Positions 1-8,519 of a stretch of 64,000 nucleotides of DNA are shown here, piece after piece. Where the stretch lies: NCBI RefSeq assembly GCF_018835585.1, contig NZ_JAHGVE010000018.1:41288-105287 (forward strand), read 5' to 3'. The notes under the pieces were generated by a model. The model did no database searches. It was not told where the DNA came from and worked only from the letters and a program-made list of their open reading frames with translations. Position 1 is the stretch's first letter. Every line of letters begins with the position of its first letter. This DNA comes from Pelorhabdus rhamnosifermentans (lineage in GTDB: Bacteria; Bacillota; Negativicutes; UMGS1260). Position numbers and translations under genes: made by a program.

Positions 1-267
1 CGCACAAGCAGTCAGTCTGTTGCTTATGATATGGCCAGGCAACTGGGGGTCCGGACGATTGCCAATGACTTGTTTATTGATAATCAGTCGAATGTGGATT
101 ACATAAAAGGTCAATTGCGTCAGGCCATGGGTATTGCGACGAAAAAGGGTCATGCTGTGATTATTGGCCATGCTAGATTGAGTACGGCCATGGCTTTGCG
201 TGAAATGATTCCTGAAATTGAATCAAATGGCATTCGACTTGTCTTTGTTTCGCAGCTTGTACAGTAA
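1..267 (+). CDS. Divergent polysaccharide deacetylase family protein (3' end only)
   Basis: The reading frame is open from the first base and ends in TAA, leaving the last 88 residues of a longer protein. The tail GHAVIIGHARLSTAMALREM followed by a PEIE..GI.LVFVSQL segment resembles the C-terminus of the YibQ/divergent polysaccharide deacetylase family, whose members are usually exported and thought to act on cell-envelope polysaccharide. No catalytic part is visible because the start lies outside the window. Assignment rests on the C-terminal pattern alone. Confidence 0.7.
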   Translation, partial: RTSSQSVAYDMARQLGVRTIANDLFIDNQSNVDYIKGQLRQAMGIATKKGHAVIIGHARLSTAMALREMIPEIESNGIRLVFVSQLVQ

Positions 268-327
268 TGACGCATAGTATAAAGGATAATTGGTTTACAA
301 TAGAGCAAATAAGAAAGGGGAAGGACG

Positions 328-990
328 ATGAAAAGCGTTTTTGATATTATTGGTCCCATTATGATTGGTCCCTCTAGTTCTCATACGGCAGGCGCGGCCC
401 GCATCGGCAAACTGGCGCGGGCCATTTTAGGTGAAGCTCCAACACAAGCCACAGTCAAATTGCATGGATCGTTTGCGCAAACTTATCTTGGCCATGGTAC
501 TGATAAGGCTATTGTAGCAGGCTTGCTTGGATTTTCTGCTGATGATGAGCGGATACCTGAGGCTTTGACTTTAGCTGCCCAAGCGGGACTGGCAATTGAA
601 TTTGTCAAAGCAGATCTTGGCGATGTTCATCCGAATACAGCTTGTATTGAGATGGTAGGACAGTCAGGTAGAAAAGCCCAGGTGATGGGTTCTTCCATTG
701 GTGGCGGCAGTGTCCTTATTACAAAAATTAATGGTTATGATGTAGAGCTTACTGGTGAGTATGCAACGCTTATTACGATTCATGAAGATAAGCCCGGTAT
801 TGTGGCGCTTGTTACCCATATTCTTGCGCAAGAGGCTGTGAATGTTGCTTTTATGCGTGTTTCGCGCCAAGAACGCGGGGCCGAGGCTTTGTTGATTTTA
901 GAAGCTGATGAGCCCATATCCCACCATGCCTATGAACTTGTTGCTCATTTGCCCAAGGTGAAGGTGGCTATGTTAGTATCCCCAATTTAG
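328..990 (+). CDS. sdaAB: L-serine dehydratase, iron-sulfur-dependent, beta subunit
   Basis: This is the small subunit of the two-component anaerobic L-serine dehydratase, which deaminates serine to pyruvate and ammonia. The 220-residue protein opens with the family signature IGPIMIGPSSSHTAGAARIG (residues about 8-27) and ends in an ACT domain (about residues 148-215), usual for the beta subunit. The ATG follows AGAAAGGGGAAGG at good spacing. The gene lies 14 bp before sdaAA. Production of pyruvate plus ammonia matches the diaminopropionate lyase reaction encoded just downstream. Confidence 0.93.
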   Translation: MKSVFDIIGPIMIGPSSSHTAGAARIGKLARAILGEAPTQATVKLHGSFAQTYLGHGTDKAIVAGLLGFSADDERIPEALTLAAQAGLAIEFVKADLGDVHPNTACIEMVGQSGRKAQVMGSSIGGGSVLITKINGYDVELTGEYATLITIHEDKPGIVALVTHILAQEAVNVAFMRVSRQERGAEALLILEADEPISHHAYELVAHLPKVKVAMLVSPI

Positions 991-1004
991 GAGGTGACAC
1001 AGGG

Positions 1005-1889
1005 ATGAATTCTTTTTCTACATTTTCTGATCTTATTGCAGTGGCTGAGCAGCAACAAAAATCTGTGGCTGATATGATGGTCGACTATGAAGTGCAAAAA
1101 CAACAAATGAATAAAGAACAAGTGTGGCAGGGAATGGATGGCTGCCTGACAGTCATGATGGAAGCCGTTCAAAAAGGGAAAAACAGTCGGGAAAAATCAG
1201 TCAGCGGTATGGTTGGCGGTAATGCAGCCCGCTTTGGTGATTATATGAAAGGCAGTGGTATTTTAGGTCCTACCGCGCAAAAGGCCATGTGTTATGCTTT
1301 AGCTGTCAGTGAAGTGAATGCAGCTATGGGCCGGATTGTGGCTAGTCCAACAGCGGGATCTTGCGGTATTTTGCCAGGTGCGATTCTTGCGGCAGGCGAG
1401 GCTTTAAGCTGTACACGCGAGCAACTTGTGGCTGGCCTTTTCACGGCAGCAGGCGTGGGCCTTGTGATCAATGAACATGCGTCTCTTGCCGGTGCTCTCG
1501 GTGGGTGCCAGGCTGAATGTGGTTCAGCGGCAGCCATGGCTGCCGCTGCTGTGGTAGAAATGGCTGGGGGAACGCCAAGGCAGGCGGGACAAGCATTGGC
1601 TTTGGCATTTAAAAATCTATTGGGTCTTGTTTGCGATCCTGTAGCTGGTTTAGTTGAAGTGCCTTGTGTGAAGCGAAATGCTTTTGGTGCTGTTCATGCT
1701 CTTGTGGCAGCCGAGATGGCTCTTTCTGGTATTGAAAGTGTGATTCCGCCTGATGAAGTGATTACAGCCTCTTATGAAATTGGCTGTCTGCTGCCGAAAA
1801 GTTTGCGTGAAACATCAGAGGCTGGTTTGGCTAAAACGCCGACAGGCCAGGCTATTGAGGCCAAATTGCATGGTCAAAATTCACTGTGA
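1005..1889 (+). CDS. sdaAA: L-serine dehydratase, iron-sulfur-dependent, alpha subunit
   Basis: This is the catalytic subunit that pairs with the upstream beta subunit; in this family it carries an oxygen-sensitive 4Fe-4S cluster that binds serine. It has 294 residues, normal for the split form. Visible hallmarks are the GSCGILPGAIL segment and conserved cysteines in LGGCQAECGSAAA, in LVCDPVAG and in VEVPCVKRNA, the likely cluster ligands. The ATG follows GGAGGTGA, which begins in the stop codon of sdaAB, so the two are co-translated. Confidence 0.94.
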   Translation: MNSFSTFSDLIAVAEQQQKSVADMMVDYEVQKQQMNKEQVWQGMDGCLTVMMEAVQKGKNSREKSVSGMVGGNAARFGDYMKGSGILGPTAQKAMCYALAVSEVNAAMGRIVASPTAGSCGILPGAILAAGEALSCTREQLVAGLFTAAGVGLVINEHASLAGALGGCQAECGSAAAMAAAAVVEMAGGTPRQAGQALALAFKNLLGLVCDPVAGLVEVPCVKRNAFGAVHALVAAEMALSGIESVIPPDEVITASYEIGCLLPKSLRETSEAGLAKTPTGQAIEAKLHGQNSL

Positions 1890-1948
1890 GACAGACGATC
1901 TTTTTATAATAACATTACATTTTAAACTTTCAGTAAGGGGAATCATTC

Positions 1949-3583
1949 ATGAATAAACCTATTTATGTTATTGGACATCGTAATCCAGATACAGACTCTA
2001 TTTGTTCTGCTATTGCCTATGCGCATTTAAAGCAGTCCCTTGGCATTTCAGCCATTGCTGCACGGGCAGGCAAAATAAACAATGAAACAAAATATATCCT
2101 TGATACGTTGAAAGTTCCGGCACCTATGATTGTTAATTATTTATATCCCCAGGTAAAAGATATTATGAAACCTGCGCAATTAACGATTCATGCTAATCAG
2201 ACGTTGAAGGAATTGGGCCGTCTCTTGGCCAGTCATCATACCAAGTCCATTCCTGTTGTAGATGATAAACAGCATTTATGCGGTATTGTATCAGTTAGTG
2301 ATTTAGCCCGGCGTTATTTTGATGAACTGGGTATGCCAGATCTTGCTGAGAGCAATGTAGAGTATGCGTCTATTATTAAAGTTCTTGATGGTACACTTGT
2401 GCAAGGCGATATTGTAGGCCGTAAAATTACCGGTCGTGTCAAGATTGCGGCTGCCAAGGTCGATACCATGTTAAATACAATTTCTGCTGGTGACATTGTG
2501 CTTGTTGGTGACAGATTAAATGTTCAATTGGCTTGTATTAAATTAGGTGTCGCTTGTTTAATTGTGACAGTGGGGGCCAAGGTTCAAGAAAGAGTCTGTG
2601 AGGCTGCGGCAAAAGCGGGTGTTATTATTATTACAGCCCCTTATGATACTTATATTTGCGGGCGATTGATTAACCAATCTGTACCTGTAAGTATTGTCAT
2701 GCAAAAGGAGGTTGTTACATTTAAACCGAGTCAGCTTGCGATGGATATTAAGAAAACCATTGCTGAGACACGCTTTCGCAATTATCCTATTGTTGAAAAT
2801 GACCGTTTTATTGGCGTTATTGACAGAGACAGCTTTATTATGCCGGAACGGGAAAAAATAATTTTAGTTGATCATAATGAAGTGAGTCAGGCTGTTGAAG
2901 GCATTGAAGAGGCCGATATTATTGAAGTTGTTGATCACCATCGTTTAGGAGGGATGGAAACAAATAGTCCTATTTCCGTTCACTTTGAGCCTGTTGGCTG
3001 CACAGCAACTATTATCGCTGGTTTGTATTGGCAAAATCAGATTACCATTCCGCAAGAGATTGCTGGATTATTGCTATCAGCCATTCTATCAGATACGGTA
3101 CTATTTAAGTCACCTACTTGTACTGAGCGGGATAAGACAGTAGCCAAGCAATTGGCAGAAATAGCGAATCTTGATATTGAAGCCCATGGCATGGCTTTGC
3201 TCAAAGCGGGTTCTGATATTGGCAGCATGTCGGCAACAGATATTTTGCGTAATGATTTGAAGGAATTCCAATTAGGCGACTACCGTTTGGCTATCGGTCA
3301 AATCTCTGTTCTTGATGGTGAAAGTATCTTGGCGATGAGAGCCGGTATTCAGGCTGAAATGCGGCAGATGTGCTTACGTGATGGCTATGATATGGTGTTG
3401 CTCATGGATACGGATATTCTAAATGAATGTACGCATTTGCTATTTGAGGGACATCCGATTTCTTTAATCGAAGATGCTTTTGGTGAGAAGGGTGAAGAAG
3501 GCGTTATTTATCTGCCGAATGTTTTATCACGTAAAAAACAAATTGTTCCGCCCTTAAGTGATGCGGCTCGCAAAGAAAAATAG
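1949..3583 (+). CDS. Manganese-dependent family II inorganic pyrophosphatase with CBS and DRTGG domains
   Basis: This cytosolic DHH-superfamily enzyme hydrolyses pyrophosphate. The 544 residues begin with the metal-binding motif GHRNPDTDS (residues 9-17). A regulatory insert follows: one CBS repeat near residues 72-120, a DRTGG-like middle part and a second CBS repeat near 250-300. The catalytic core resumes with LVDHNE and VVDHHRLGG. The length is as expected for CBS-PPases; plain family II enzymes are about 310 residues. In characterised members, adenine nucleotides bound to the CBS pair control activity. It follows sdaAA by 59 bp and may share its transcript. Confidence 0.92.
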   Translation: MNKPIYVIGHRNPDTDSICSAIAYAHLKQSLGISAIAARAGKINNETKYILDTLKVPAPMIVNYLYPQVKDIMKPAQLTIHANQTLKELGRLLASHHTKSIPVVDDKQHLCGIVSVSDLARRYFDELGMPDLAESNVEYASIIKVLDGTLVQGDIVGRKITGRVKIAAAKVDTMLNTISAGDIVLVGDRLNVQLACIKLGVACLIVTVGAKVQERVCEAAAKAGVIIITAPYDTYICGRLINQSVPVSIVMQKEVVTFKPSQLAMDIKKTIAETRFRNYPIVENDRFIGVIDRDSFIMPEREKIILVDHNEVSQAVEGIEEADIIEVVDHHRLGGMETNSPISVHFEPVGCTATIIAGLYWQNQITIPQEIAGLLLSAILSDTVLFKSPTCTERDKTVAKQLAEIANLDIEAHGMALLKAGSDIGSMSATDILRNDLKEFQLGDYRLAIGQISVLDGESILAMRAGIQAEMRQMCLRDGYDMVLLMDTDILNECTHLLFEGHPISLIEDAFGEKGEEGVIYLPNVLSRKKQIVPPLSDAARKEK

Positions 3584-3609
3584 TTGTTTTACTCCACTTG
3601 ACATTTTTT

Positions 3610-3625
3610 TGGCATGATTATTGCT
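3610..3625 (+). promoter_or_regulatory. Sigma-54 (-24/-12) promoter for ygeX
   Basis: TGGCATGATTATTGCT matches the sigma-54 consensus TGGCAYG-N4-TTGCW with GG at 3611-3612 and GC at 3623-3624, the required 12-nt step. It lies 42 bp upstream of ygeX and shares 15 of 16 bases with the sites at 7399 and 24243. Confidence 0.88.
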
Positions 3626-3666
3626 ATATATTTTATTGTGATAATCAGGATGTTGAGAGGAGCTAA

Positions 3667-4878
3667 ATGATGACGACTCAGGTTAAGTGGAGTTTGAATC
3701 CTTTGAAACAGGGACAATCCTCCATCGAATTTCTCAGTAAGTCAGCAATCGATAAAGCGCGAAATTTTCATAAAAGTTTGCCTGGCTATAAAGAAACACC
3801 ATTAAGAAGCCTGGACAATTTGGCTAAATATTTGGGCGTTGCCAAGGTATGTGTCAAAGATGAATCTTATCGGTTTGGTCTGAATGCATTTAAAGTACTC
3901 GGTGGGTCCTATGCGATAGGGTGCTATTTGGCTAGTTTGCTTAACAAGGATATCGGTGAGCTTCCTTTTTCAGTTTTGACCTCGCCTGAAGTTCACCGTA
4001 TGTTAGGTGATATTACTTTTACAACGGCGACAGATGGGAACCATGGGCGGGGCGTTGCTTGGACAGCAAACAAGCTACAGCAGAAATCAGTGATTTATAT
4101 GCCCAAGGGGTCAGCGAAAAGTCGGTTGGAGAATATCCAGTCGGAAGGTGCTAAAGCGTCGATTACAGATGTTAATTATGATGAAGTTGTACGCTTAGTA
4201 GCTGAAGATGCCAAAAGGCATGGTTGGGTAATGATTCAGGATACAGCCTGGGAAGGCTATGAGGATATTCCGACCTGGATTATGCAGGGCTACGGCACCA
4301 TGGCTGCTGAAGCACTCGAACAGATGCTCATTAGCAAGGGAGAGCCGCCTACGCATATTTTTATTCAGGCCGGAGTCGGTTCACTCGCGGGAGCTGTCCA
4401 AGGCTATTTTGCTTCTGTTTTAAAAGAGGCTTGTCCAAGGGTGGTGATTGTAGAATCGAATCAAGCCAACTGTTTGTTCCAATCCGTACAAGCGGGCGAT
4501 GGAAAGCCTCATTTTGTAACAGGCGAGTTGAATACAATTATGGCGGGGTTAGCCTGTGGTGAGCCTAACACAATTAGTTGGGAAGTATTACGGGACTATA
4601 GTGACATGTTTATTTCCTGTCCGGATATTGTGGCTGCGCTAGGAATGCGGATGTTGGGCAATCCCCTTGGAAATGATTCGCCGATTATTTCCGGCGAATC
4701 AGGTGCTGTTACACTCGGATTGTTTGCTCTTCTTATGCAGGATGAGCAATTATTAGCAGTGAAGCAGCAATTACATTTGGATGAAAATTCGCGCGTGCTG
4801 TTATTTAGTACGGAGGGCGATACCGATCCGGCTCAATATCGCAACATTGTTTGGCAGGGTGAATTTTCTTATAAATAA
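3667..4878 (+). CDS. ygeX: Diaminopropionate ammonia-lyase
   Basis: This PLP enzyme converts 2,3-diaminopropionate to pyruvate and two ammonia; in the anaerobic purine/urate pathway this is the last carbon-yielding step. At 403 residues it is of normal length for YgeX/DpaL. The PLP lysine is K76 in LNAFKVLGGSYA, and the glycine-rich phosphate loop is in QAGVGSLAG. Its start, ATGATG, follows GAGAGGAGC. It is preceded by a sigma-54 promoter and followed 13 bp later by a RidA gene, a sensible pairing because PLP lyases of this type release reactive enamines. Confidence 0.93.
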   Translation: MMTTQVKWSLNPLKQGQSSIEFLSKSAIDKARNFHKSLPGYKETPLRSLDNLAKYLGVAKVCVKDESYRFGLNAFKVLGGSYAIGCYLASLLNKDIGELPFSVLTSPEVHRMLGDITFTTATDGNHGRGVAWTANKLQQKSVIYMPKGSAKSRLENIQSEGAKASITDVNYDEVVRLVAEDAKRHGWVMIQDTAWEGYEDIPTWIMQGYGTMAAEALEQMLISKGEPPTHIFIQAGVGSLAGAVQGYFASVLKEACPRVVIVESNQANCLFQSVQAGDGKPHFVTGELNTIMAGLACGEPNTISWEVLRDYSDMFISCPDIVAALGMRMLGNPLGNDSPIISGESGAVTLGLFALLMQDEQLLAVKQQLHLDENSRVLLFSTEGDTDPAQYRNIVWQGEFSYK

Positions 4879-4891
4879 GGAGGCGTTTTAG

Positions 4892-5272
4892 TTGAAAGCA
4901 ATCGTAAATACTGATAAGGCACCATCTGCAATTGGACCTTATTCACAGGCAGTAAAAGCAGGGGGATTTTTATTCGTTTCGGGACAGATCCCCGTTGTTC
5001 CAGCGACAGGTGAGGTTGTAGCAGGTGGCGTAAAAGAACAGACTAAACAGTCGTTAGAAAATCTCATGGCTATTTTAAATAACCAAGGACTTACGGCGGA
5101 AAATGTGATCAAGACAACTGTTTTTATTAAGGATATGAATGATTTTGGAAAAATTAACGCGATTTATGGTCAGTATTTTATGAAAGATGCACCTGCGCGG
5201 GCTTGCGTAGAAGTTGCTAGATTACCTAAAGATGTACTTGTCGAAATTGAAGCGGTCGCAGTCTTATCATAA
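4892..5272 (+). CDS. ridA: RidA family enamine/imine deaminase
   Basis: This 126-residue YjgF/YER057c/UK114 protein hydrolyses the enamine/imine intermediates made by PLP lyases. It shows the family opening APSAIGPYSQAVKAGGFLFV and the conserved arginine and glutamate in ARACVEVARLPKDVLVEIEA. It starts with TTG, decided by the strong AAGGAGG at 4877-4883. Directly behind ygeX, it probably removes aminoacrylate from diaminopropionate cleavage; the neighbouring serine dehydratase pathway may be served too. Confidence 0.93.
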   Translation: MKAIVNTDKAPSAIGPYSQAVKAGGFLFVSGQIPVVPATGEVVAGGVKEQTKQSLENLMAILNNQGLTAENVIKTTVFIKDMNDFGKINAIYGQYFMKDAPARACVEVARLPKDVLVEIEAVAVLS

Positions 5273-5335
5273 AAACACGTATTAAAATGATACAAATGTC
5301 TTCATTTGATAGGAAAAAAATTTCTTATTAATCAT

Positions 5336-5405
5336 CAGAATGAGATTATTTGATGCTTGTGTGTTTCATCACAAGCAATATAATCTCATTCTGAATTTTT
5401 TTGTT
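5336..5405 (+). terminator. Long inverted repeat with T-tract after ridA
   Basis: CAGAATGAGATTAT at 5336-5349 is mirrored by ATAATCTCATTCTG at 5380-5393, with further pairing GATGCTTGTG/CACAAGCAAT inside, followed by AATTTTTTTGTTTT. This is a strong intrinsic terminator ending the ygeX-ridA unit. The arms also contain AGAATGAGAT, a core seen near other promoters in the island, so the element might also bind a protein. Confidence 0.75.
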
Positions 5406-5529
5406 TTATAGCAGGGATAGGCTGTTCAGACTTGAACTATAACAGTAAATAAAAGGAAAAAAATATGATCCGAAGTCATTTCTAAAAAACATAATTGATG
5501 TTAGGTCTGACAAGTATAGGAGGATCACA

Positions 5530-7293
5530 ATGTATGATTTACATAATATTCAGGCCACTGTTCAACAGACAGCTGAAGCTATTGCTGAAGTGTTAAAAAT
5601 TGAAGTCGAAATTGCTGATGAAAAACTAGTGAGAGTGGCAGGCACAGGACAGTGCGCCGACAAATGCGGGCAGAGGATGGATGAAGGTTTTGTTTATCAT
5701 CATGTCCTCACATCAGGTGAGGCCATGATAATTGATCATCCGGGATTTCATCCGCTTTGTAAGCCTTGTCGGTATTACCAGAATTGCTCGGAAAAAGCGG
5801 AAGTAGCCATGCCGATAAAAGTGGACGAACAGATTATTGGCATTATTGGTTTAATCTGTTTCGACGCTGAACAAGGGCGGCGTCTGATGAGCCAGACCGA
5901 TTCGCTGCTTCGATTTCTTGGCAAGATGGCTGAGCTAGTTGCCGGGAAAATTGTGGAGAATTATCAAAAACGACAACAAGAAGTTGTGATGAATGAATTA
6001 ATGACGATACTCAATTTGTTGCATGATGGCATTTTGGTGGTAAATGAAGAACAGCTCGTAAATAACATGAATAAATCAGCCTTAAAAATGCTCAATATTT
6101 CAGAGAAAATACCTTTCCATCTGGATCATATCATCGAATGTCAACGTATTTGGAAGGGAATTCTAAAAAATGGCTGTTTCTCCGGACAAATTAGTCCGAA
6201 AAAAGGGCATAGTCAACTATTTTGCGATGCTGTCGCAATTAAAACCATGGGAAATTTGGAAGGCGCCGTGATTATGCTGAAAGATTTTCAGCAGGTGCAG
6301 AAGCTTGTCAAGGAAGCGACAGTAAGTGGAATTGCTACGGAATTCCCCCAAATTATTGGGGAAAGTTCGAAGATGAGGGAGCTGAAAGAGGTCGCGCAGC
6401 GGGTGGCACCAAGCAATGCTACGCTGATTATTGAGGGAGCCAGCGGTACAGGCAAGGAATTGTTTGCACGAGCCATTCATCAGAGCAGTAACCGCAAAAA
6501 TTACGCATTTATTGCCATTAATTGTGGTGCTATTCCGGAAAACCTATTGGAAAGCGAGTTATTTGGTTATGAAGAAGGCGCTTTTACTGGGGCACAGCGG
6601 GGCGGGAAGTTGGGAAAATTTGAATTGGCACACAAGGGGACAATTTTTTTAGATGAAATTGGCGACATGCCTTTGCATCTGCAAGTGAAGTTGCTGCGCG
6701 TATTGCAGGAACGTTGTGTGGAACGCGTTGGAGGTTCACGTCTGATTCCCATTGATGTGAGAGTGATTGCGGCTACTCACCAGAATTTAGAGAAACTAGT
6801 TGTGACAGGGGAATTTCGCGAGGATCTTTATTATCGGCTTCATGTTATTCCCTTGATGATTCCGCCGCTCTGTGAGCGTAAAGACGATATTCCCTTATTA
6901 GCACAGTCTTTTCTCAACCATTATTGCCGTTTACTTGGTAAAGCGGTTTTGTCCATGACACCGGATGTTTATGATTGTTTGAAAAAATATACTTGGCCAG
7001 GGAATGTTAGGGAACTTGGTAACGTAATTGAGTATGTATCAACTATGGCTGTCGGTGACGTGGTTACTTTAGATATGTTACCACGAAGAATTGGCAATCC
7101 AATGCCATTACATAATAAAATACAGTCGCTGAAAATAGTGGATTTAGAACGTGAGGCCATTACGAAGGCACTTGCCATCGCTTCAGAAATGGGGCATAAA
7201 GATGAAGCAGCTAAATTGCTTGGTATCAGCCGGGCGACTTTGTATCGGAAAATCAGGGAATATCATGTCGTTGAGATAAAGAAATTTGACTAA
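5530..7293 (+). CDS. ygeV: Sigma-54-dependent transcriptional activator, YgeV-like
   Basis: This is probably the bacterial enhancer-binding protein that drives the island. Residues about 1-150 form a GAF-like sensor with cysteines C42, C46, C77, C80 and C86, the last three in a CxxCx5C pattern. A PAS-like part follows (about 155-260). The AAA+ domain has Walker A GASGTGKE near residue 303 and the sigma-54-contacting GAFTGA loop at 350-355. A Fis-type helix-turn-helix ends the protein (AAKLLGISRATLYRKIREY). The domain plan and length (587) match E. coli YgeV, which sits in a similar gene cluster. The RBS is TAGGAGGATC. Five sigma-54 promoters flank it within 21 kb. The inducer is not evident. 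Confidence 0.88.
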   Translation: MYDLHNIQATVQQTAEAIAEVLKIEVEIADEKLVRVAGTGQCADKCGQRMDEGFVYHHVLTSGEAMIIDHPGFHPLCKPCRYYQNCSEKAEVAMPIKVDEQIIGIIGLICFDAEQGRRLMSQTDSLLRFLGKMAELVAGKIVENYQKRQQEVVMNELMTILNLLHDGILVVNEEQLVNNMNKSALKMLNISEKIPFHLDHIIECQRIWKGILKNGCFSGQISPKKGHSQLFCDAVAIKTMGNLEGAVIMLKDFQQVQKLVKEATVSGIATEFPQIIGESSKMRELKEVAQRVAPSNATLIIEGASGTGKELFARAIHQSSNRKNYAFIAINCGAIPENLLESELFGYEEGAFTGAQRGGKLGKFELAHKGTIFLDEIGDMPLHLQVKLLRVLQERCVERVGGSRLIPIDVRVIAATHQNLEKLVVTGEFREDLYYRLHVIPLMIPPLCERKDDIPLLAQSFLNHYCRLLGKAVLSMTPDVYDCLKKYTWPGNVRELGNVIEYVSTMAVGDVVTLDMLPRRIGNPMPLHNKIQSLKIVDLEREAITKALAIASEMGHKDEAAKLLGISRATLYRKIREYHVVEIKKFD

Positions 7294-7320
7294 TGATTTG
7301 TATCGTTATGCATACCGGAA

Positions 7321-7336
7321 TATCAAAATGAGATGA
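7321..7336 (+). promoter_or_regulatory. Candidate activator-binding site upstream of yqeA
   Basis: TATCAAAATGAGATGA lies 78 bp upstream of the sigma-54 promoter at 7399, a normal enhancer distance. Very similar strings occur at 24157 (TATCAAAATAAGACAG) and, inverted, at 19455-19470. Binding by the YgeV-like protein is an inference. Confidence 0.4.
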
Positions 7337-7398
7337 CGGTGGAGAACGATAATAAGAAGGTTAGCTAATAGGGGCAAACAATTTACTTACTTTTTAAT

Positions 7399-7414
7399 TG
7401 GCATGATTATTGCA
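7399..7414 (+). promoter_or_regulatory. Sigma-54 promoter for the yqeA-xdh-ygfK-ssnA unit
   Basis: TGGCATGATTATTGCA has GG at 7400-7401 and GC at 7412-7413. It is identical to the site at 24243. A leader of about 80 nt follows before yqeA, containing a three-codon ATG-CTT-CAA-TGA frame behind GAGAGGTG (7441-7452) and a small hairpin ACACTG-ctgaga-CAGTGT at 7464-7481. Confidence 0.88.
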
Positions 7415-7506
7415 ATAAATTGAATTAGAGAGGTGTTTCTATGCTTCAATGAAAATAGGCGCTACACTGCTGAGACAGTGTGAACGTTGGGGTGGGTGGA
7501 AAAAAG

Positions 7507-8457
7507 ATGCAAAAATTGGTTGTCATTGCAATAGGAGGAAATTCATTGATTATGGATCCGAGCCGGCAGCGAGTAGAGGATCAATATCAAGCTGTCTGTG
7601 AGACGGCTCGGCATATTGCTGGCATGGTCGCTCAAGGCTATGATGTTATCGTTACGCATGGTAATGGGCCGCAAGTTGGGTTTATTATGCAGCGCGCCGA
7701 AATTGCTCGGGAAGTAGCGAAAATGCATAGTGTACCTTTAGTGAATTGCGGAGCTGATACGCAAGGCGCGATTGGCTATCAAATTCAACAGGCTTTAGAT
7801 AATGAATTCAAGCGGCGAAATATTGCGAAAACCGCCGTAACTGTCGTAACTCAGGTAGTCGTTGATGAATCAGACTCGGCATTTAAGCATCCTAGTAAAC
7901 CCATTGGTTCCTTTTATACTTTAGAGCAATCGGCCTTTATTCAGCAAGAACATCCGGAGTGGGCCATGGTTTATCATTCAGGGCAGGGGTATCGTCGGGT
8001 AGTGGCTTCACCACAGCCCAAAGAAATTATCGAAAAACAAGTGATTTTTGAATTGATGCGCAGCGGCTATTGTGTGATCGGTGTAGGTGGTGGCGGGATT
8101 CCCGTGGTTCGTAACGCTGACGGTGATTTGCGGGGCATCGATGCGGTGATTGATAAAGATTTTGCCTCGAGTCTGTTAGCCTCGGAACTAGCAGCCGATA
8201 TTCTTATTATTTCTACAGGCGTGGAAAAAGTATATCTTAATTTTGGTCAACCGAGTGCTCAGGCACTGGATGTTGTGGATTTGCAGCAAATGAAACAGTA
8301 TGCTACAGAAAATCATTTTGCTCCTGGCAGTATGCTGCCAAAGATTCAGTCTGTCATTCAGTTTTTAGAACAGGGTGGTAAAAAGGCCATTATTACGAAT
8401 CCCCAATCGCTTGAGCGGGCTATTGCCGGTGAAACGGGTACCCATATTCAAGCATAA
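7507..8457 (+). CDS. yqeA: Carbamate kinase
   Basis: This enzyme makes ATP from carbamoyl phosphate and ADP, giving carbamate that decomposes to CO2 and ammonia. The protein is 316 residues with the amino-acid-kinase start VVIAIGGNSL, the VTHGNGPQVG loop and GVGGGGIPV, all typical of carbamate kinases. An in-frame GTG exists at 7480, but the ATG at 7507 fits the family N-terminus and has GGGTGGA just upstream. As first gene of this sigma-54 unit it would capture energy from the carbamoyl group released by the YgeW reaction. Confidence 0.92.
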   Translation: MQKLVVIAIGGNSLIMDPSRQRVEDQYQAVCETARHIAGMVAQGYDVIVTHGNGPQVGFIMQRAEIAREVAKMHSVPLVNCGADTQGAIGYQIQQALDNEFKRRNIAKTAVTVVTQVVVDESDSAFKHPSKPIGSFYTLEQSAFIQQEHPEWAMVYHSGQGYRRVVASPQPKEIIEKQVIFELMRSGYCVIGVGGGGIPVVRNADGDLRGIDAVIDKDFASSLLASELAADILIISTGVEKVYLNFGQPSAQALDVVDLQQMKQYATENHFAPGSMLPKIQSVIQFLEQGGKKAIITNPQSLERAIAGETGTHIQA

Positions 8458-8519
8458 TCATCTTTGCGAGAAATTGTGAAGAATAACAAGCTGTTGTTCA
8501 GTAGTAGAGGTGGCGAGTC

